Source: Nitrososphaerota archaeon (GTDB lineage Archaea > Thermoproteota > Nitrososphaeria > Nitrososphaerales > Nitrosopumilaceae). From it: a stretch of 64,000 nt of DNA. The position numbers and the translations under genes are program-made. Shown here piece by piece: positions 58,857-64,000 of the stretch. Below the pieces are notes generated by a model that saw only the letters and a list, made by a program, of their open reading frames with translations, was not told where the DNA came from and did no database searches. Where the stretch lies: assembly GCA_028867785.1 (NCBI GenBank), contig JAGWFS010000003.1, positions 124,001 to 188,000 on the forward strand, in the 5' to 3' direction. Within the stretch, counting starts at the first letter, position 1, and every line of letters begins with the position of its first letter.

Positions 58857-60218
58857 ATGCCAATACTGCCAATTGATTCAGGCCGCTACGGAACAGATGC
58901 CATGAAGGAAATCTTTGATGACAGGAAAAAGATAACATATCAATTAGAGATAGAAGCTGCAGTAGCTCGCTCCCAGTCTGAAATAAACATGATACCAAAA
59001 AGTGCAGCTCAGAACATTTCAAGCATTGCGATGTCAGGAAGGATAACCGTAAAAAGGATAAAACAGCTTGAAGCAAAAAGCGATCACGATACAGCGGCGT
59101 TAGTAGAAGCACTAAGTGAGAGATGCAAACCTGCAGCAAGGCCGTGGGTTCACTATGGCCTGACCAGCAATGATCTTGTTGACACAAGCAACTCTTTGCA
59201 GATAAGAGATGCCATCCGCATAATAGAGCCCAAGGTAGCAAAGATGGCCGTCATTTTGGCAGACATGGCAGCAAGATACAAGGATGTTCCCGCAGTAGGC
59301 AGGACCCATGGGCAACATGCAAGCATAATTTCATTTGGTTTAAAATTTGCAAATTCTGCGCTTGAGATGGCAAAACATGTTGAGAGGATAGAAGAGGCAA
59401 AGAAGCGAATCTTAATTTGTAAGACTCTTGGAGTGGTTGGGACAGGCTCCCTCATGGGAGCAAAGGCACTGGAAGTACAAAGAAGAGTTGCAAAAAAACT
59501 CGCATTGTTTCCCGCAGACGTAGCGACCCAGGTGGTTCCGCGCGAGAGATACGCGGAATATGTTTTTTCCATGGCGTTAATTGGTTCAACGCTTGAAAAG
59601 ATAGCAGTCGAGATACGAAATCTGCAGAGAACAGAGATAGGCGAGGTGGCAGAGCCATTTAGAAAGGGTCAGATGGGAAGTAGCGCGGTTCCAGTCAAGA
59701 GAAACCCAGTGAAAAGCGAACGGGTCACGTCTCTTTCAAAGCTGTTGCGAAGCCAGATTTCAGTAGTGTTTGAAAACATCCCGCTCTGGCATGAGCGAGA
59801 TCTCTCAAATTCTGCCAATGAAAGATTCGTTCTTCCCACAACTTCCATACTGCTTGATGAAATGATTGAAACAATGACCAAGATCCTAAAAGAACTCTAC
59901 GTCAATGAAGAAAGAATAAGAAGCAACTTGGAATTCACCATGGGACAGATATTTGCAGAGTTTGTGCTTGAGGCACTCATAAAGAAAGGGATTCCAAGAT
60001 TTGAAGCATACAGAGACATACAACGCGTTGCATTTGCTGCATTGGAGAGCAAGACAGATTTCAGAGACGCAGTAAAGAGCGATAGCGCGATATCATCACA
60101 TCTCACAGAAGACGAGATTGACAGCATTTTCGTTCCAGAAAATCATCTTGGTGCATCGGACCAGATAATTAGAAACGTCTCAAGCATTGTGAAAAAGTCG
60201 TGCTCTAGGTTTTCCTGA
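58857..60218 (+). CDS. purB: Adenylosuccinate lyase
   Basis: A 453-residue fumarase/aspartase-superfamily enzyme acting in AMP and IMP synthesis. The signature MGSSAVPVKRNPVKSE (about 275-290), VGRTHGQHASI, and early GRYGTDAMKEIFDD are all present. ATG 58857. It overlaps the convergent gene by 14 bp. With purA at 37491 it covers the two last steps to AMP. Confidence 0.93.
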   Translation: MPILPIDSGRYGTDAMKEIFDDRKKITYQLEIEAAVARSQSEINMIPKSAAQNISSIAMSGRITVKRIKQLEAKSDHDTAALVEALSERCKPAARPWVHYGLTSNDLVDTSNSLQIRDAIRIIEPKVAKMAVILADMAARYKDVPAVGRTHGQHASIISFGLKFANSALEMAKHVERIEEAKKRILICKTLGVVGTGSLMGAKALEVQRRVAKKLALFPADVATQVVPRERYAEYVFSMALIGSTLEKIAVEIRNLQRTEIGEVAEPFRKGQMGSSAVPVKRNPVKSERVTSLSKLLRSQISVVFENIPLWHERDLSNSANERFVLPTTSILLDEMIETMTKILKELYVNEERIRSNLEFTMGQIFAEFVLEALIKKGIPRFEAYRDIQRVAFAALESKTDFRDAVKSDSAISSHLTEDEIDSIFVPENHLGASDQIIRNVSSIVKKSCSRFS

Positions 60219-60966
60219 TCTTCATCAAGTTTTTGTGAATAAGAGAACCATACTGTAGTGCTTTTTTCCTTTTCAGTGCAGACTCGGCCGGAACTCCAAC
60301 CGACAAGGCCAGCTGTCGAATAATGTGTTTTCTTACCAGATCGTCTTTGTCTTTTATCTTCTCTGGTATTGGGATGGGCTTTGCAAAGCCAACAAACTCG
60401 CCAGATAGAAGAGGCTGCAATATTTTTACGCCAAATTTTGAAGACACCTGATTTACCGCCCTCATCATCTTGATCTCGTTTTCAAGTTTTGACTCCATAA
60501 GATCCATTACGGCCTTTTCGCCTTTTTCCATAGCCTCCCTATAGGCATTATATCCACAAAAGAGTTCGTCCATACCATTTGACGTGAGAACAGTATCTAT
60601 GCCATTCTCCTTTGCAAGTTCCGATACATAATGGAAAGCTATGCAATTTTCATTCCAGGAGAGGTTGTCAGTACCTATTTGAGACCTGATCTCTTGTGCA
60701 ACAGACGGAAATGATTTTTCAGGTATTGTACGAGTAAGATGCCCTAGTTTCATCAAAGCAGAGATTTTCTTTGAAAATTCAATATCATGCGAACCTTCAA
60801 ACCCGATTGTAAGCAATGTCACCTCAAATCCAAGATCAGAGCAAATTTTTGCCAACAGCGAACTGTCAACACCACCAGAAAAGCCAAGTCCAATTTTTTG
60901 TGATGCTGAGACATTTTTTATTGCAAGAATTATTTGTTCGTGCAGTTTTGTAACAAGGCTTTCCAT
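60205..60966 (-). CDS. Asparagine-synthase-like PP-loop protein without glutaminase domain
   Basis: A 253-residue protein made only of the ATP-pyrophosphatase domain: P-loop FSGGVDSS (28-35) and SNGMDELFCGY, the hallmark of the asparagine synthetase C-terminal half. The N-terminal glutaminase domain of AsnB is absent. It may use free ammonia or another nucleophile. Related archaeal stand-alone proteins are called asparagine synthase-related. It overlaps the convergent purB gene by 14 bp. Confidence 0.75.
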   Translation of the reverse strand: MESLVTKLHEQIILAIKNVSASQKIGLGFSGGVDSSLLAKICSDLGFEVTLLTIGFEGSHDIEFSKKISALMKLGHLTRTIPEKSFPSVAQEIRSQIGTDNLSWNENCIAFHYVSELAKENGIDTVLTSNGMDELFCGYNAYREAMEKGEKAVMDLMESKLENEIKMMRAVNQVSSKFGVKILQPLLSGEFVGFAKPIPIPEKIKDKDDLVRKHIIRQLALSVGVPAESALKRKKALQYGSLIHKNLMKIRKT

Positions 60967-61024
60967 TTTTACGATCTAGTGCTTTTCTATGAGAGTTAAA
61001 TATAGGGTTAGCTGGAAAAAAGCT

Positions 61025-61312
61025 GTGGCATTAAGCAAGTTGACTGATGAACAGATCAGGGCAGAGTTAGTCAATTTGCATGGATGGAGCGTTGTAAATG
61101 GAAAATTACACAAAGATTTTGTTTTTGCGGATTTCATAGAGGCGTTTGGCTTTATGAGCAAGGCTGCCATCCACATAGAAAAAATGAACCATCATCCCGA
61201 ATGGTTTAATGTATACAACAAGATCAAGGTGGAGCTAGTTACCCATGATGCAGGCGGAATAACACAAAACGACATCAGTCTTGCAAAGACCCTAGACTCT
61301 TTGGCAAAATAA
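61025..61312 (+). CDS. Pterin-4-alpha-carbinolamine dehydratase
   Basis: A 95-residue protein. [28 protein letters not shown] and [18 protein letters not shown] with the HHPE motif match PCD/DCoH, which dehydrates carbinolamines in pterin recycling. The start is GTG 61025, with TATA-like TTAAATATAGG about 25 bp upstream; the ATG at 60989 would overlap it. The next gene is a PTPS fusion, so a pterin link is likely. Confidence 0.88.
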   Translation: MALSKLTDEQIRAELVNLHGWSVVNGKLHKDFVFADFIEAFGFMSKAAIHIEKMNHHPEWFNVYNKIKVELVTHDAGGITQNDISLAKTLDSLAK

Positions 61313-61345
61313 CACCCCTTACTAACAAAAACAACCTGTACAGAA

Positions 61346-61355
61346 TTTATATACG
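61346..61355 (+). promoter_or_regulatory. TATA box of the PTPS-fusion gene
   Basis: TTTATATACG centred about 26 bp before the ATG at 61376, which supports that start and a promoter separate from the dehydratase gene. Confidence 0.5.
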
Positions 61356-61375
61356 GACAATCTAAAATTTTTCAA

Positions 61376-62197
61376 ATGCCAAGCGGTTCGGCAATTCTGG
61401 ATTCAGATTTTCGATATATCGACAAAAAAGGAAATCTCATGAGGAGTAGAACGGAGCTTTCCATAGCAGAAATGCTCTCATTCTTAGGAGTAGAATACGA
61501 ATACAACTATGGCATTACCCTGAAGAATGGAAACAAAGTCCAGGTGGATTTCAAGACCGAAAAAGGTCTCATAGAAGTCATAGATGATGAAAAAGACATT
61601 ACGAAATACAAGGAACTAAAGCAAGAAAACCAAGATGTAAAACTAATTGCAATTGGACACCCCAAGCTTGCCGCGCAGCTAAAAGAGCTTGATGACATTG
61701 TTCTTTACAAGACAAAAGATGTTCAAACTGGCTCAATCTTCATAGAAGATCCTTCATTTGCGTTTGATTATGCGCATATTTTGCCCCTAGTGGAGAAATG
61801 CTCCATCCTTCACGGTCATACATCATCTGTCATGGTGGAACTTGTAGGCGAGATGAAAAATAACCTGCTTGTGGATTTTGGTGAGGCAAAGAGGATAATC
61901 AAGGAAGTCATCTCAGTTCTAGATCACAAGTTCTTCATTAACAAAAAATATCTCGTAAAAGAAGACGATATCCATTACAAGATTGCATTTGATGGTCCAA
62001 AAGGTAAGTTTGATCTGCAGATGCCAAAAAATACCACATATTTGTTAGAGGGAGAAGCCACGGTCGAAAACTTGTCAACTGAAATAATAAAACTCCTTGT
62101 TCCAAAGATGCCAAAGAATGTAGAGGCAGTTGGCGTATACATCTATGAAGGCTATAACAAGGGTGCTCACATTATCTCGCAGATCTCAAGATCATAG
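61376..62197 (+). CDS. PD-(D/E)xK-like domain fused to 6-pyruvoyltetrahydropterin synthase/QueD
   Basis: A 273-residue two-domain protein. Residues 1-115 resemble a PD-(D/E)xK nuclease fold (E27 in SRTELSIAEML, D58 in VQVDFKT, E67 in GLIEVI) but residue 69 is Ile where a catalytic Lys is expected. Residues 120-273 match PTPS/QueD: FAFDYAH (H134), C142, LHGHTS (H146, H148), DFGEAKRIIKEVI and LDHKFF. QueD would feed archaeosine or pterin synthesis. valS follows after 4 bp. Confidence 0.7.
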   Translation: MPSGSAILDSDFRYIDKKGNLMRSRTELSIAEMLSFLGVEYEYNYGITLKNGNKVQVDFKTEKGLIEVIDDEKDITKYKELKQENQDVKLIAIGHPKLAAQLKELDDIVLYKTKDVQTGSIFIEDPSFAFDYAHILPLVEKCSILHGHTSSVMVELVGEMKNNLLVDFGEAKRIIKEVISVLDHKFFINKKYLVKEDDIHYKIAFDGPKGKFDLQMPKNTTYLLEGEATVENLSTEIIKLLVPKMPKNVEAVGVYIYEGYNKGAHIISQISRS

Positions 62198-62201
62198 AGA
62201 C

Positions 62202-64000
62202 ATGGAGCCGAAAATAAAGGAAACATCTTGGAATCCCGAGATTGAAAAGCAGATTTTGAAACAGTGGGAAGACTCGAAAGCATACGAGTTTAGACTAGAA
62301 GGAGATGTATTTGTAATTGATACGCCTCCGCCATACCCGTCTGGAAGGCCCTGGCACATAGGAGCCGCTGCACATTATGCGCAGATAGACATGATTGCCA
62401 GGACTGCAAGGATGCAGGGGAAAAATGTGCTATTTCCAATAGGAATTGACAGAAACGGCCTGCCAGTAGAGCTGTACACAGAGAAAAAATACAACATACG
62501 AATGCATGAGACAGACAGGGCAGAGTTTCTGAATCTATGCTCTACTGCTCTGAATGACCTTGAGGCAGAGATGATCCAGATAATGAAAAGTTTGGGCCTG
62601 AGCGGAAATTTCTCAGAATACTACAGGACAGATTCCGAACAATACCGCTCCCTTACACAGGCCACCTTCATAGAATTATGGAAAAAGGGAATGGTGTACA
62701 TTGCAAACAGGCCAAATAACTATGACTGGGTGACGGGAACTACCATTGCAGATGCCGAGATAATCTACGAAGAGATACCAACAAAGCTAGTCTACATGAA
62801 ATTTAAGATAAAAGACTCTGACATGATTTTAACCATAGCCAGTACAAGGCCTGAGCTTTTGTGCGCGTGCCAGGCAATCATTGTAAACCCAGATGACGAG
62901 AGATATTCCAGTGTCATAGGAAAAAGTGCCATAATTCCAGTCATAAACAGAGAGGTTCAGATAAGGACACATCCGTCTGCAGAAAAGGAATTTGGTTCAG
63001 GAGCCGTCATGGCATGCAGCTATGGAGACCAAAACGACGTTGCCCTGTTCAGGGAGCTCAAGCTGGAAGAGATCGTAGCAATTGGCAAAAACGGCAGAAT
63101 GACCGAGGTTGCAGGCGCCTATTCAGGACTCAAGATAAAACAGGCTAGGGAAAAAATAATCGAAGACCTGCAAAATCAAAACCTGGTAGAAAAAATCGAG
63201 AACATCAATCACAGAACCCCCATTTCTGAAAGAAGCAAGATTCCAATTGAGATAATTGCGATGGAAGAATATTACCTAAAACAAAAAGAGTCTGTGGAAA
63301 AAATCAAGGAACTTGGATCAAAAATCGTGTTTCATCCGTCCATGCATAAACAGATCCTCATGAACTGGCTGGAATCAATAACAATAGACTGGCCCATCTC
63401 AAGGAGAAGGTTTTATGGAACAGAAATCCCAATATGGTATTGCAAAAAATGCTCCGAGCCCCATGTGCCAGAACCTGGAAGATACTATAGGCCGTGGAAG
63501 GACCCAAGCCCCATCTCAAAGTGCACCAAGTGTGGGGCAACAGAGTTTGTCGGAGAGGAGAGAACATTTGACACGTGGATGGATTCCAGCGTATCTCCTC
63601 TCTATGTCTCAAAATATAACAAAGACAAGGAATTTTTCAAAAAAACATATCCAGCGTCAATAAGACCGCAGTCAAAGGATATCGTAAGAACATGGCTTTA
63701 CTATACAGTATTAAGATGTGAACAACTTACCGGTATGACACCATGGAAGGACGCATGGATAATGGGCTATGGTGTTGACGAGCATGGAGCAAAGATGAGC
63801 AAGAGCAAGGGCAATGTAGTGGACCCCCTTCCGGTGATTCAGAAATTCGGTGCAGACACGTTTCGATTCTGGAGTGCAAGCGAGATAAATCTCGGCTATG
63901 ACTTTAGATGTTCAGAGCAAAAAATAGAGACAACAAAAAAGTTCCTAAGCAAGCTCTGGAACATATCCAGATTTCTTTCAGGATTTCCAATCATCAAGTC
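62202..64000 (+). CDS. valS: Valyl-tRNA synthetase, N-terminal part (runs off the window)
   Basis: ATG 62202, open to the end of the window (599 codons). The nucleotide-binding loop reads PPPYPSGRPWHIGAAAHYAQ, with HIGA in place of HIGH. An editing domain (TIASTRPELLCACQAIIV and onward) is present. Then ISRRRFYGTEIPIWYC with zinc-like CxxC pairs, RTWLYYTVLR and the KMSKSKGN motif complete the catalytic region. LeuRS and IleRS signatures do not fit as well. C-terminal tRNA-binding domain lies outside the window. Confidence 0.87.
   Translation, partial: MEPKIKETSWNPEIEKQILKQWEDSKAYEFRLEGDVFVIDTPPPYPSGRPWHIGAAAHYAQIDMIARTARMQGKNVLFPIGIDRNGLPVELYTEKKYNIRMHETDRAEFLNLCSTALNDLEAEMIQIMKSLGLSGNFSEYYRTDSEQYRSLTQATFIELWKKGMVYIANRPNNYDWVTGTTIADAEIIYEEIPTKLVYMKFKIKDSDMILTIASTRPELLCACQAIIVNPDDERYSSVIGKSAIIPVINREVQIRTHPSAEKEFGSGAVMACSYGDQNDVALFRELKLEEIVAIGKNGRMTEVAGAYSGLKIKQAREKIIEDLQNQNLVEKIENINHRTPISERSKIPIEIIAMEEYYLKQKESVEKIKELGSKIVFHPSMHKQILMNWLESITIDWPISRRRFYGTEIPIWYCKKCSEPHVPEPGRYYRPWKDPSPISKCTKCGATEFVGEERTFDTWMDSSVSPLYVSKYNKDKEFFKKTYPASIRPQSKDIVRTWLYYTVLRCEQLTGMTPWKDAWIMGYGVDEHGAKMSKSKGNVVDPLPVIQKFGADTFRFWSASEINLGYDFRCSEQKIETTKKFLSKLWNISRFLSGFPIIK

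Noticed and set aside
1-64000. CRISPR arrays
   Set aside because: No series of regularly spaced direct repeats was seen by eye anywhere in the window.

Overview
The window reads as a chromosomal stretch of an archaeon of the Nitrososphaerota (Thaumarchaeota), most like a Nitrosopumilales member. The call rests on eukaryote-type information genes (ribosomal proteins eL21, eS30, eS17 and uS11, Rpo4, a TFE-beta/RPC39-like factor with Fe-S cysteines, a histone, Nop5-fibrillarin, topoisomerase VI, RadA, Dim2/Pno1, RIO1, aIF1A, aIF2-beta) plus a PEFG-type C-terminal sorting tail. Coding density is very high, most gaps are under 150 bp, and no stretch over about 300 bases lacks a gene except the decayed transposase region (7865-8667). 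No ammonia-oxidation genes are present, so metabolism is inferred from lineage only.

Layout. 1-2.9 kb: end of a SirB1-like gene, two microproteins, tRNA-Ser, a metallophosphoesterase and an isocitrate/isopropylmalate dehydrogenase. 2.9-7.4 kb: a PEFG-tailed cupredoxin-like protein, the conserved cluster eL21-Rpo4-DUF655-KsgA-HemK-like MTase, and radA behind a candidate operator. 7.5-9.9 kb: small accessory region with transposase remnants, short ORFs and a CheY-like protein. 9.9-19.2 kb: eS30, a radical SAM enzyme, pyrD-pyrK, nop5-flpA, rnhB/trm1 sharing a divergent promoter, rlmE and TFE-beta. 19.2-27.2 kb: OLD-like ATPase, a large Ig-like secreted protein, apt-mtnP, ubiX and a membrane-anchored Hsp20. 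27.2-32.8 kb: the block aIF2b-DUF424-aIF1A-rio1-pno1-top6B-top6A. 33-43 kb: DUF373, uppS, Nudix, purA/pyrF with an unknown protein between, a membrane protein and winged-helix pair, Sua5-THUMP, a MoaD-Cgi121 fusion and eS17. 43.3-46.7 kb: secreted proteins, one apparently frameshifted, TatD, histone and tRNA-Cys. 46.8-54.3 kb: AIPR nuclease, YkgJ, winged-helix protein, tRNA-Thr, glmM-thiL, a toxin-antitoxin pair and secreted proteins. 54.4-64 kb: uS11, PDCD5-like protein, RtcB with an intein, purB, an asparagine-synthase domain, pterin dehydratase, a nuclease-like/PTPS fusion and the start of valS.

Two genome-wide habits stand out. Many starts are TTG or GTG, with a TATA-like box about 23-28 bp upstream, which fits leaderless mRNAs; I used this to choose several starts. 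Convergent genes almost always abut or overlap at their stop codons, often sharing the four bases CTAG.

The most interesting candidates are the MoaD-Cgi121 fusion beside Sua5/THUMP, the PD-(D/E)XK-like/PTPS fusion beside a pterin dehydratase, the GC-rich segment after the AIPR gene, palindromes at the radA and Ig-protein promoters, and a cupredoxin that seems to have lost its copper ligands. All function calls come from reading motifs; no database search was run.
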